Source: JADKFD01 sp050250665 (GTDB lineage Bacteria > Pseudomonadota > Gammaproteobacteria > Xanthomonadales > SZUA-5). From it: a stretch of 42,548 nt of DNA. A program made the position numbers and the translations under genes. Positions 1 to 8,186 of this stretch are shown here, piece by piece. The notes beneath the pieces are model-generated. The model was given only the letters and a program-made list of their open reading frames with translations. It was not told the DNA's origin and ran no database searches. The stretch lies in the NCBI GenBank assembly GCA_050250665.1, contig JBFWOF010000053.1, forward strand, positions 1 to 42,548. The letters are read 5' to 3'. The number at the start of each line of letters is the position of its first letter. Position 1 is the first letter of the stretch.

Positions 1-1641
1 ACTGAAACGATTACCGGCGGCGCGACCACGCAGCGCTTCTGGGTGCTGAGCTGCCCGGCAGGCAGCCCCAGTGCGTTGGGCCCGAACCTCGCTTACAGCC
101 CCAGCGCCGGCGCCAGTGCCGGCACCGGTGGCCCGGTCAACTTCACCGGCGTGACCACCGTCGGCACGACAGGCAATGGCACGATTGTCGCCACGCCTTC
201 GGGCGGTGCCGCATCAGGCACCACTACGGTGGGTAGCTTCAATCTCACGGGCCCGGACGCGGCGAGCTTCACGGTCACCAACGCTGCGACGCTCACCTTC
301 ACCGCCGGCGTCAATACGCCACAGAACATCACCCTGACCTGTGTATCGGGCGCGGCGCAGCGCAGCGCCAACCTTCAGGCTACTGAGATCACCACAGGTG
401 GCGCCACCATTCAGCGCTTCTGGCAACTGGTCTGCCCGGCCGGCAGCCCCAATCCGCTGGGCCCGAGCCTCGCGTACAACCCGACCGCGGGCGCCAGTGC
501 CGGCACCGGTGGACCGGTGAATTTCACTGGCGTCACGACGGTGGGCACGACGGGCAACGGCACGATCGTCGCCACACCCTCGGGCGGTGCCGCTTCTGCC
601 ACCACCACCCTCGGCAGCTTCAGCATCACTGGCGCCGATGCCGCCAGTTTCACCCGTACCAGCGCAGCCACGCTGACCTTCACCGCCGGTGTCAACACGC
701 CGCAGAACATCACCCTGACCTGCGTCTCCGGTGCGACGACCCGTACCGCCAATCTGCAGGCGACCGAGACCATTACCGGTGGCGCCACCACGCAGCGCTT
801 CTGGGTGCTGAGTTGCCCAGCTGGCAGTCCCTTGCCGCTGGGACCGAGCCTCGCCTACAACCCGACTGCGGGCGCCAGTGCCGGCACCGGTGGTCCGGTC
901 AATTTCACCGGCGTGACCACGGTGGGCTCGAGCGGCAACGGGACCATCATCGCAACGCCTTCCGGCGGAGCGGCTTCAGGCACCACCACGCTCACCAGCT
1001 TCAATATCACCGGCGCAGATGCCGCCAGCTTCATCCGCACCAGCGCCGCGACCCTGAACTTCATCGCCGGTGTCAACACGCCGCAGAACATCACGCTGAC
1101 CTGCGTGTCTGGCGCCACGGGGCGAACAGCAAATCTGCAGGCGACTGAAACCATCACCGGCGGCGCGACCACGCAGCGTTTCTGGGTGCTCAACTGCCCG
1201 GCCGGCGCCGCGGGCGTGGGTCCGTCCATCGCCTACAACCCCACCGCCGGGGCCACACCCGGCAGCGGCGGTCCGGTCTTCTTCACCGGCAACACCGCGG
1301 TGGGCTCCACCGGTGTAGGCCAGATCGTGGCGACACCGTCCGGCGGCGCCAATGGTGGCACAACCACACTCACAGCCTTCACCCTGTCGGGCACCCACGC
1401 CAGCAGCTTCCAGGTAGTCAGTTCGGCCACACTGAACTTCATTCAGGGCGTGAGCTCGCCGCAGAATATCAACCTGACCTGCATTACCGGTCCGGGCGAG
1501 CGCACCGCCAATCTGGAGGCCACGGAAACCATCGCCGGCGGTGCCACCACGCTGCGCTACTGGGCCCTGAGTTGCCAAGCCTCCTTCTTTGCCGACGGCT
1601 TTGAAGGGAGCGACGATTTGTTCCGCGACGGCTTCGAATAA
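1..1641 (+). CDS. Secreted repeat protein, 5' end outside the window
   Basis: The reading frame is open from base 1, so the start lies upstream. At least four tandem repeats of about 127 residues are visible: equivalent codons fall near 82, 463, 844 and 1222, spacings of 381, 381 and 378 bp. Each repeat has a Gly/Thr-rich beta-type sequence with a G-x-D-A-A-S-F element and paired cysteines (LSCPAG and LTCVSG). This resembles the Ig-like/ASH repeats of 'choice-of-anchor D' surface proteins. The C-terminus carries two copies of an acidic-aromatic tag, FFADGFE and DDLFRDGFE, the second directly before the TAA stop. The lipoprotein at 4732 has nearly the same tag. The repeats are very similar at DNA level, so copy number may vary. 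The role is probably extracellular or cell-surface; the ligand is unknown. Confidence 0.8.
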   Translation, partial: TETITGGATTQRFWVLSCPAGSPSALGPNLAYSPSAGASAGTGGPVNFTGVTTVGTTGNGTIVATPSGGAASGTTTVGSFNLTGPDAASFTVTNAATLTFTAGVNTPQNITLTCVSGAAQRSANLQATEITTGGATIQRFWQLVCPAGSPNPLGPSLAYNPTAGASAGTGGPVNFTGVTTVGTTGNGTIVATPSGGAASATTTLGSFSITGADAASFTRTSAATLTFTAGVNTPQNITLTCVSGATTRTANLQATETITGGATTQRFWVLSCPAGSPLPLGPSLAYNPTAGASAGTGGPVNFTGVTTVGSSGNGTIIATPSGGAASGTTTLTSFNITGADAASFIRTSAATLNFIAGVNTPQNITLTCVSGATGRTANLQATETITGGATTQRFWVLNCPAGAAGVGPSIAYNPTAGATPGSGGPVFFTGNTAVGSTGVGQIVATPSGGANGGTTTLTAFTLSGTHASSFQVVSSATLNFIQGVSSPQNINLTCITGPGERTANLEATETIAGGATTLRYWALSCQASFFADGFEGSDDLFRDGFE

Positions 1642-1741
1642 TCCGAAACAGCGCTGGAGGCCGCGGTCCGCCCACCGGATCGCGGCGCTCCAGGGCAAGT
1701 TGCCGGCTAGACTGAAACTTCCGACGAATCCGGAAGCCGCG

Positions 1742-3472
1742 ATGTCCCGCACTCTGATCTGCCTGCTGTCGATGCTCGTACTTGGCCTGTGCACCGCGCC
1801 TGCCACAGCCGCCGTTGCCGATCCGGCGAAGGACTATGTCGACGCCTACCTGGCCATGTTTCCCTCGCGCGCGACGGCCGCTGGACGGTATTCGACCGAC
1901 AATCGGCTGGAAATGCTGGATCAGAACCACCGAGACCAGTGGATCGCATTCAATGAGGTGACTCGGATCGCGCTGCACAAGGCGCTGGCGGCAGAGCCCA
2001 ATCCGGAATCTCGTCTGGATCTGGAACTGCTGTTGCGTCAGGTGCAGCAGGAGTTGCTGGAATGGCGCGATCAGGACCGGCCGCGTACCGACCCCTTGTT
2101 CTGGGCCGATATACTGGGCCAAAGCACCGTCTATCTGGCCTTGCGCCGTGACCGCCCCGCCAGCACCCGTCTGAGTTTCGCCGCAGACCGAACCGAACAG
2201 ATTCCGCGACTGGTCGCCGAGGCGCTGCAAGCGTTATCGAAGGCTCAGGACGAGCAGATCATTCCCGAACGCGCCCGGGCCGCAGCCGAACGCCTGGGGG
2301 CGCTGGCCGAGTTCTACCGCGAGGGACTTCCGGCCGCCGAAGGCGCATCGACAGCGCTGGCGCGTCGACTGCAACGCAGCGGCGCCAAAGCGGCGCGCGC
2401 GATCGAGAAGCTGGCAGCGCGCGCCGAGCAACTGTCCACAAGAGCACATTCCGATTTCCGACTGGGTGCCGACTACGACGAACGCTTCCGGATCGTCACC
2501 GGCATCCACACGCCGGTGTCGCAGGTGCTGGCTCAGGCCCGGCGCGAGTTGGGCGAAAAGCGCCAGGAGGCTGCCGCTTATGGCCGCGGCGTGTGGTCGC
2601 AGTTCTTTCCCGAGCAGGATGCGCCGCTGGACGACAGCGCGGTGCTGAGGCAGCTCTTTGCGGCTATCGAGGCAGCGCGACCCAAGTCCACTGCAGAACT
2701 GGTCGCGCAGTTCAGCGCCGACACTGACGCCGCCTTTGCCTTTGCCGCGGCGCACGAATTGATGAGCGTGCCCGAACCGCGCACTCTGGTGATCGACACC
2801 GCGCCAGCCTGGCTCGGCGGCCAGAGCGTGGGCGGTGTCTATCCGGCGGGCCCCTTTCAGCCGGACGCCGAAACCCTGTTCCTGCTGCCCAACATCCCGG
2901 ACTCGGCACCCGATGAGGCCAAGGCGCGCTTCTTCAGCGCCTTCAACACGGCTTTCAATCGCATGATCCTGACCCATGAACTGGTGCCCGGCCACTATGT
3001 ACAGCTGAAGGTAGCCGCGCGCCTGCCGCACCCGGTGCGCAGCCTTTTCGGTGACGGCGTCTACACCGAGGGCTGGGGCAGTTTCAGTGAGCGCCTGATG
3101 CTGGATCTGGGCTGGGGCGGTCCACCAGAACGGCTGGCGCACTACAAGAAGCAGTTGGAAAACCTCGCTCGTCTGATTGCCGATATCAGCGTGCATACCC
3201 AGCACTGGGATCAGGCGCGGTTGCAGCGCTTTCTCACCGAGGACGCTCTGCTGGATGCGCAGTTCGCCAGCAATCTGTGGCAGCGCGCCGTGCTCAGTTC
3301 ACCGCAGCTGACTACCTATCACCTGGGCTACCGCGACATCCATGCGATCTGGCTGGACTGGCGCCGCCAGCACCCCGAGCGACCGCTGCGCGAATTCGTC
3401 GACGGCATGCTCGTGCTCGGCGCCGTACCAGTGCGCGAATACCGAGCAAGTCTGCTGCAGTCGGTCGAGTAG
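1742..3472 (+). CDS. DUF885 family protein, probable secreted metallohydrolase
   Basis: The product is 576 residues. The ATG at 1742 is chosen because it directly precedes a signal peptide (MSRTLICLLSMLVLGL, then Ala-rich with a probable AxA cleavage site); the frame is open further upstream but that part does not look like protein. Family-typical motifs are THELVPGH near residue 412, which has the HExxPGH form expected of a metal site, and YTEGWGSF about 30 residues later. DUF885 proteins are usually 550-620 residues and are treated as putative zinc-dependent peptidases or hydrolases, often periplasmic. The substrate is unknown. The gene lies about 100 bp after the repeat protein and 127 bp before tdh, and is probably transcribed alone. 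Confidence 0.85.
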   Translation: MSRTLICLLSMLVLGLCTAPATAAVADPAKDYVDAYLAMFPSRATAAGRYSTDNRLEMLDQNHRDQWIAFNEVTRIALHKALAAEPNPESRLDLELLLRQVQQELLEWRDQDRPRTDPLFWADILGQSTVYLALRRDRPASTRLSFAADRTEQIPRLVAEALQALSKAQDEQIIPERARAAAERLGALAEFYREGLPAAEGASTALARRLQRSGAKAARAIEKLAARAEQLSTRAHSDFRLGADYDERFRIVTGIHTPVSQVLAQARRELGEKRQEAAAYGRGVWSQFFPEQDAPLDDSAVLRQLFAAIEAARPKSTAELVAQFSADTDAAFAFAAAHELMSVPEPRTLVIDTAPAWLGGQSVGGVYPAGPFQPDAETLFLLPNIPDSAPDEAKARFFSAFNTAFNRMILTHELVPGHYVQLKVAARLPHPVRSLFGDGVYTEGWGSFSERLMLDLGWGGPPERLAHYKKQLENLARLIADISVHTQHWDQARLQRFLTEDALLDAQFASNLWQRAVLSSPQLTTYHLGYRDIHAIWLDWRRQHPERPLREFVDGMLVLGAVPVREYRASLLQSVE

Positions 3473-3561
3473 CGCTTCGATCGGCGCTTGCCATCCGGCT
3501 TGCTGAACACAGGCCGAGCCGCATTCAGGCTGACAGCGGAATCGCCAGTCACGCGCGCCCC

Positions 3562-3590
3562 TATACTGCGCCTACCCTGCTGCCGAAAGG
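3562..3590 (+). promoter_or_regulatory. Possible -10 element and ribosome binding site of tdh
   Basis: TATACT at 3562-3567 fits a sigma-70 -10 box, but no good -35 is seen 17 bp upstream. GAAAGG at 3585-3590 lies 9 nt before the ATG at 3600. It therefore favours 3600 over the internal Met codons at 3609 and 3612. Confidence 0.35.
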
Positions 3591-3599
3591 ACTCATGCC

Positions 3600-4634
3600 A
3601 TGCCACAGATGATGAAAGCCCTGGTCAAACGCGAAGCGACCAAGGGCATCTGGATGGAGCAGGTGCCGATGCCAGAGATCGGCCCCAACGAGGTGCTGGT
3701 CAAACTGGAAAAAACCGCCATCTGCGGCACCGATCTGCACATCTACAAATGGGATGACTGGAGCCAGCGCACGATCAAGCCGGGGCTGGTCATCGGCCAC
3801 GAGTTCGTGGGCCGCATCGTCGACATGGGGCCGGGCGTGACCGGCTATCAGCTCGGCCAGCGGGTGTCGGCCGAGGGTCATATCGTTTGTGGCGTGTGCC
3901 GCAACTGCCGTGCTGGCAAGCAGCATCTGTGTCCGCATACCGTGGGTATCGGCGTGAACCGCAACGGCGCTTTCGCCGAGTACATCGCCGTGCCGTCTTC
4001 CAATCTCTGGCCGATCCCCGACCAGATCTCCTCGGAGCTGGCGGCCTTCTTCGATCCCTACGGCAATGCCGCGCACTGCGCGCTGGAGTTCGATGTCATC
4101 GGTGAGGACGTGCTGATCACCGGCGCCGGGCCCATCGGCATCATCGCTGCCGGTATCTGCAAGCACGTCGGCGCCCGCAATGTAGTGGTCACCGATGTCA
4201 ACGATTACCGTCTGAAACTGGCGGCCGACATGGGCGCCACCCGGGTGGTCAATGTCGCCCAGCAGTCGATCAAGGACGTCATGGCCGATCTGCACATGGA
4301 GGGCTTTGATGTCGGCCTGGAAATGAGTGGCAACCAGCGCGCCTTCCAGGACATGCTCGACTGCATGTATCACGGCGGCAAGGTGGCGCTGCTCGGCATC
4401 CTGCCCAAGGGCGCCGGCATCGACTGGGACAAGGTCATCTTCAAGGGTCTGACCCTGCAGGGCATCTATGGCCGGCGCATGTACGAGACCTGGTACAAGA
4501 TGACCCAGATGGTGCTGACCGGCTTTCCGCTGCAGAAGGTGCTGACCCATCAGATCCACATCGATGATTTCCAGCGCGGCTTCGATCTGATGGAGGCCGG
4601 CACCTGTGGCAAGGTGGTCTGCAGCTGGAACTGA
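3600..4634 (+). CDS. tdh: L-threonine 3-dehydrogenase
   Basis: The enzyme oxidises L-threonine to 2-amino-3-oxobutyrate with NAD+ in the cytoplasm; the product is normally cleaved to glycine and acetyl-CoA by the kbl product. The protein has 344 residues against 341 in E. coli and is alignable throughout from memory. It shows the catalytic zinc region TAICGTDLHIY and GHEFVG, the four-Cys structural zinc loop CGVCRNCRAGKQHLC, the NAD-binding glycine run GAGPIGI, and the late motif GIYGRRMYETWYKM. No kbl gene is adjacent, although the two often form an operon, so the partner must lie elsewhere. A hairpin follows the stop. Confidence 0.96.
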   Translation: MPQMMKALVKREATKGIWMEQVPMPEIGPNEVLVKLEKTAICGTDLHIYKWDDWSQRTIKPGLVIGHEFVGRIVDMGPGVTGYQLGQRVSAEGHIVCGVCRNCRAGKQHLCPHTVGIGVNRNGAFAEYIAVPSSNLWPIPDQISSELAAFFDPYGNAAHCALEFDVIGEDVLITGAGPIGIIAAGICKHVGARNVVVTDVNDYRLKLAADMGATRVVNVAQQSIKDVMADLHMEGFDVGLEMSGNQRAFQDMLDCMYHGGKVALLGILPKGAGIDWDKVIFKGLTLQGIYGRRMYETWYKMTQMVLTGFPLQKVLTHQIHIDDFQRGFDLMEAGTCGKVVCSWN

Positions 4635-4642
4635 TGGACGCG

Positions 4643-4662
4643 CGCTCCGGCCCTCCGGAGCG
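4643..4662 (+). terminator. Hairpin after tdh
   Basis: An 8-bp perfect stem CGCTCCGG / CCGGAGCG with a 4-nt loop starts 9 bp after the tdh stop. No T-run follows, so it may be a weak terminator or an RNA-stabilising structure. Confidence 0.45.
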
Positions 4663-4731
4663 TGATCGGTTCCCTTGCCGAGGACAGCGATCCCGCGGAT
4701 GATCCGTCGGTCCTCCTGCCGGCTGCACCTC

Positions 4732-7341
4732 ATGAATTCTGCGCTACGCCCGTGTCTGCTGTTTGTCGCGATTTCGGCTCTGATCGGCTGCGCGAGCCAG
4801 GCACCAAGACCCTTGATAGGCACGGATCTGCCGGTGCGCCAGCCGCTGACCGGCGAGCTCGCCAAGGAAGCCTATGACGGCTCCTACTGGTCCGATCGCG
4901 CGTCCTACCCCACGGGTCACTTCAATCCGCGCTGGCTGGTGGATGCGGCGGAGCAGGCCTCGAAGATTGCGCAATCCCTGCCCGCCGGCGTTGAGCTGCA
5001 GCGCAGTGCGGGTCGTGCCCTGGACCCCGGCAACTTCACCCCGCTCGGACCGCGCCCGCTGGGCAGCGGCGGCGGCGTCGCCGGTCGTACCAATGTGGTC
5101 GTCAGCCATCCCACCAATCCGGCCATCGCCTGGATTGGCTCCGATGGCGGCGGCGTGTGGAAGACCACCAACTGCTGCGATGCCAACACCACCTGGGTCA
5201 ACACCACCGACAACTCGGCCACGCTGGAGCCTATCCAGAACAGCGCCATCGGCGATCTGACCCTGGACCCGAACAACCCCGACGTGCTCTACGCCGGCAC
5301 TGGCGATCTGCGCTACGGTTCCTATTCCTTCGGCTCCAACGGCGTGCTCAAGTCCATCGACGGCGGCAACACCTGGACGGTCAAGGGCGAAACGGTATTC
5401 AATCCCTTCTACCCGCCCAGCGCCAACGGCGTACCGCAGTACCAGGCCATCGGCAAGGTGGCGGTCGATCCCAACAATTCCAACATCGTCATCGTCGGCG
5501 CCAAGACTGGCTTGTTCCTGTCCTACGATGGCGGTGACAACTGGACCGGTCCCTGCCTGACCAATGCCTTCGCCAGCCAGCGCCAGGACACCACCGGCCT
5601 GATCCTCACCGATCTGGGCGCGACCACCCGGATCATTGCAGCAGTCGGCACGCGCGGTTTTGAAACACCGGTGCAGCCCAATCTCAATCAGAACGGAGCC
5701 AACGGCATCTACCGCGGCACGGTTCCCGCCAGCGGCTGCCCGGTGGACTTTGCGCTGGTCTCGCGCGCCGACAACGGCTGGCCCGCCGGCACGGGCGGCG
5801 GTGCGCCGACGCCGGCCAACAGCATCGGCCGCATCGATCTGGCCATCGCCCCCTCCGATCCCAATGTGGTCTACGCCCAGGTTGGCAACATCCCGAATGG
5901 CGGCAGTCCGGTCATTCTCGGCGTGTGGCGCAGCGGTGACGGCGGCAACAGCTGGACCCAGCAGATCGGTGACATCAGCGGCGCCGGCACCCAGAGCTGG
6001 TACAACGCCGGCATGACCGTACATCCGACCGAACCGAACACGGTGATCCTGAGCGCCTTCCGTACCTTCCGCTCGACCACCGGCGGCACCAGTTTCAGCA
6101 GCATGGGCAGTGCCCCGCATGTGGACCATCATGCCCGCAGCTTCGTCAACAATGACCCCAACCGGCTGTTGATCGGCACCGACGGCGGCGTCTACTACAC
6201 CGCCAACGCCTTGGCGGCGTCGCCAACCTGGACCTCACTGAATGCCACCTTGAACACCATCGAGTTCTACTCCGGTGGCATTTCGCCCAACTTCAACACC
6301 GCACCGACAGCCAGCGCCGTGGGTGGCGCGCAGGACAACTCCTGCATGGTCTCGACCTGGTCCGGCGGCAACTTCGGTGCCCAGTCCTGGGCTTCGCGCA
6401 ACGGTGGCGACGGCTTCTGGAGCACCATCGAGCCCATTTTGCAGCAGCGCTGGTACTACTCGAGCCAGAACGGCGCCATTGTGGCCACCTCGACCGCCAG
6501 CGGCGGCCTCGGCAGCACCAGCGCTCAGAGCGCCGCACCCAGCGGCTGGGGCGCTGATCGCAAGGCCTTCATCACCAATTTCGATCTGTATCGCTTCGGC
6601 GGGGAAACCACCGGATGTCCGGCGGCTACCGGCTGCGGCCGCATCATTGCCGGCAGCTACAGGGTCTGGGAATCGGTGACCGGTGGCGTGCCGACCAGCA
6701 GCTGGCGCCCGAACAGCCCCGATCTGACCAAGGGCACGCTGGCTGAGCGCTCCTACATCAATCAGGTCGCTTATGCCGTCAACACCCCGGACATCGCCAT
6801 CGCCGGCACCAACGACGGCAATGTCTGGATCGGCTTCAACATGGGCCAGAACATCGACAATTCGGCCACCTGGGTCAACGTCACCGGCAGCAATACCGTG
6901 CTGCCCAATCGCTTCGTGCTCGATGTGGCCACCGATCCGGTCAATCCGCTGATCGGCTACGCCGCGATGGCTGGATTCGACCAGAACACGCCGGCGACGC
7001 CAGGCCATGTGTTCCAGGTCACGTGCACCGCCGCCTGTGCCAGCTTCACCTGGCGCAATGTGTCGGGCAATCTGCCAAACATTCCGGTCAACAGCGTCAT
7101 CGTCAATCCGAACAACCCGCGCCAGGTTTTTGCCGGTTCCGACTGGGGCCTGTATTACACGGACAATGTCGACGCCAACCCGGTGGTGTGGCAGAAGCAC
7201 CTGGGCCTGCCCAATGTGATGATCTGGGACATGACCTTCGATCGTGGATTCACCACGCTGGCGGTGTGGACCCGCTCACGCGGCGCCTGGGTATGGCCGC
7301 TGCCCACGGCCGACGACCTGTTCGCCAATGGCTTTGAATGA
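4732..7341 (+). CDS. Large Asp-box (BNR) beta-propeller lipoprotein with C-terminal tag
   Basis: The product is 869 residues from the ATG at 4732. That start gives a lipoprotein signal peptide with lipobox LIGC and lipidated Cys20; the in-frame ATG at 4675 adds only an unlikely extension. Asp-box repeats (S-x-D-x-G-x-x-W) are clear: SIDGGNTW, SYDGGDNW and SGDGGNSW, plus GGVWKTTN and a degenerate late copy. This is the pattern of sortilin/VPS10-like, sialidase-type and GH74 propellers. No catalytic residues can be assigned, so a binding or glycan-active role is only possible. The protein ends ADDLFANGFE-stop, closely matching the tag of the repeat protein at 1-1641. The likely location is the outer membrane or cell surface. 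Confidence 0.82.
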   Translation: MNSALRPCLLFVAISALIGCASQAPRPLIGTDLPVRQPLTGELAKEAYDGSYWSDRASYPTGHFNPRWLVDAAEQASKIAQSLPAGVELQRSAGRALDPGNFTPLGPRPLGSGGGVAGRTNVVVSHPTNPAIAWIGSDGGGVWKTTNCCDANTTWVNTTDNSATLEPIQNSAIGDLTLDPNNPDVLYAGTGDLRYGSYSFGSNGVLKSIDGGNTWTVKGETVFNPFYPPSANGVPQYQAIGKVAVDPNNSNIVIVGAKTGLFLSYDGGDNWTGPCLTNAFASQRQDTTGLILTDLGATTRIIAAVGTRGFETPVQPNLNQNGANGIYRGTVPASGCPVDFALVSRADNGWPAGTGGGAPTPANSIGRIDLAIAPSDPNVVYAQVGNIPNGGSPVILGVWRSGDGGNSWTQQIGDISGAGTQSWYNAGMTVHPTEPNTVILSAFRTFRSTTGGTSFSSMGSAPHVDHHARSFVNNDPNRLLIGTDGGVYYTANALAASPTWTSLNATLNTIEFYSGGISPNFNTAPTASAVGGAQDNSCMVSTWSGGNFGAQSWASRNGGDGFWSTIEPILQQRWYYSSQNGAIVATSTASGGLGSTSAQSAAPSGWGADRKAFITNFDLYRFGGETTGCPAATGCGRIIAGSYRVWESVTGGVPTSSWRPNSPDLTKGTLAERSYINQVAYAVNTPDIAIAGTNDGNVWIGFNMGQNIDNSATWVNVTGSNTVLPNRFVLDVATDPVNPLIGYAAMAGFDQNTPATPGHVFQVTCTAACASFTWRNVSGNLPNIPVNSVIVNPNNPRQVFAGSDWGLYYTDNVDANPVVWQKHLGLPNVMIWDMTFDRGFTTLAVWTRSRGAWVWPLPTADDLFANGFE

Positions 7342-7424
7342 TTGATCGGGAAACAGTGCGGGTTGAATCAGTCGCGGCGCGATTGCGCCGCGGCTGGTGT
7401 GAAAGCAGCGCTTTCCGAGCGCAC

Positions 7425-8186
7425 ATGATCCCTATCCGTCACGACGGCATTCAAATCCCCATTGCTACCAAAAAGCGTTTCAAACCTGGGCTGATCTGTC
7501 CCGGCGTCTGGCTGCTGATCACCCTGATGCTGCTGGCCGGCTGCGCGCAGACCAGACACCACCGTGCCGACGGCATCGCCGAGCAGGCAGCACTGGGACG
7601 CGGCGCCGAGGTGCTGCTGGTGGAGCCTGACATCGAGCTCACCGAGCTGCTGGGCTCGGGGGTGCAGCAGCCGCGCGCAGACTGGACCGAAGCCGCACGG
7701 GCACATGTCGCCGAGGCCCTGACCGCGGCCTTCTCCGCCCGCGGGGCGCGATTGACGCGCTATCACGAACCGCAGGATCCGGCGCTGAAGGCCGATCAAC
7801 GCCAGGCCATCCTGCTGCATGAAGCCGTGGGCATGAGCATCCTGCTGCATCGCCATTTCGGCGTGCGCCTGCCCTCCAAGGGCGAGCATTTTGACTGGAC
7901 GCTGGGCCCTGCGGTGCGCAAGCTCGACCCCGACGCCCGCTACGCCCTGTTCGTGTTCATCCGCGACAGCTATGCCACCGACGGCCGCAAGGCTCTGATG
8001 GCCCTGGGCATACTGGTTGGCGCCGGAGTTTCCCTGGGGCAGCAGATCGGCTTCGCCTCACTGGTGGATCTGGATGACGGCCGGGTGGTCTGGTTCAACC
8101 TGCTGAACTCCCAGACCGGAGATCTGCGCAATCCCGGCGACGCAGCGGAGTCGGTGGCGAAGCTGCTGGATGGGGTGCCTTTGTGA
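7425..8186 (+). CDS. Uncharacterised lipoprotein
   Basis: The product is 253 residues from the ATG at 7425. A hydrophobic stretch ends in lipobox LLAGC with Cys40, so the n-region is long; a shorter, non-ATG start is possible. The body is mixed alpha/beta with no recognised catalytic motif. The TGA stop at 8184-8186 overlaps a GTG at 8183, and the downstream genes also encode lipoproteins, so this may be a group of envelope proteins. I do not recognise the family. The central part is continuous and codon-biased, so the gene is very likely real. Confidence 0.7.
   Translation: MIPIRHDGIQIPIATKKRFKPGLICPGVWLLITLMLLAGCAQTRHHRADGIAEQAALGRGAEVLLVEPDIELTELLGSGVQQPRADWTEAARAHVAEALTAAFSARGARLTRYHEPQDPALKADQRQAILLHEAVGMSILLHRHFGVRLPSKGEHFDWTLGPAVRKLDPDARYALFVFIRDSYATDGRKALMALGILVGAGVSLGQQIGFASLVDLDDGRVVWFNLLNSQTGDLRNPGDAAESVAKLLDGVPL

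Noticed and set aside
976..1806. Minus-strand frames opposite the secreted repeat protein
   Set aside because: Shadows of the repeats; the plus frame is continuous from base 1 and has the C-terminal tag.
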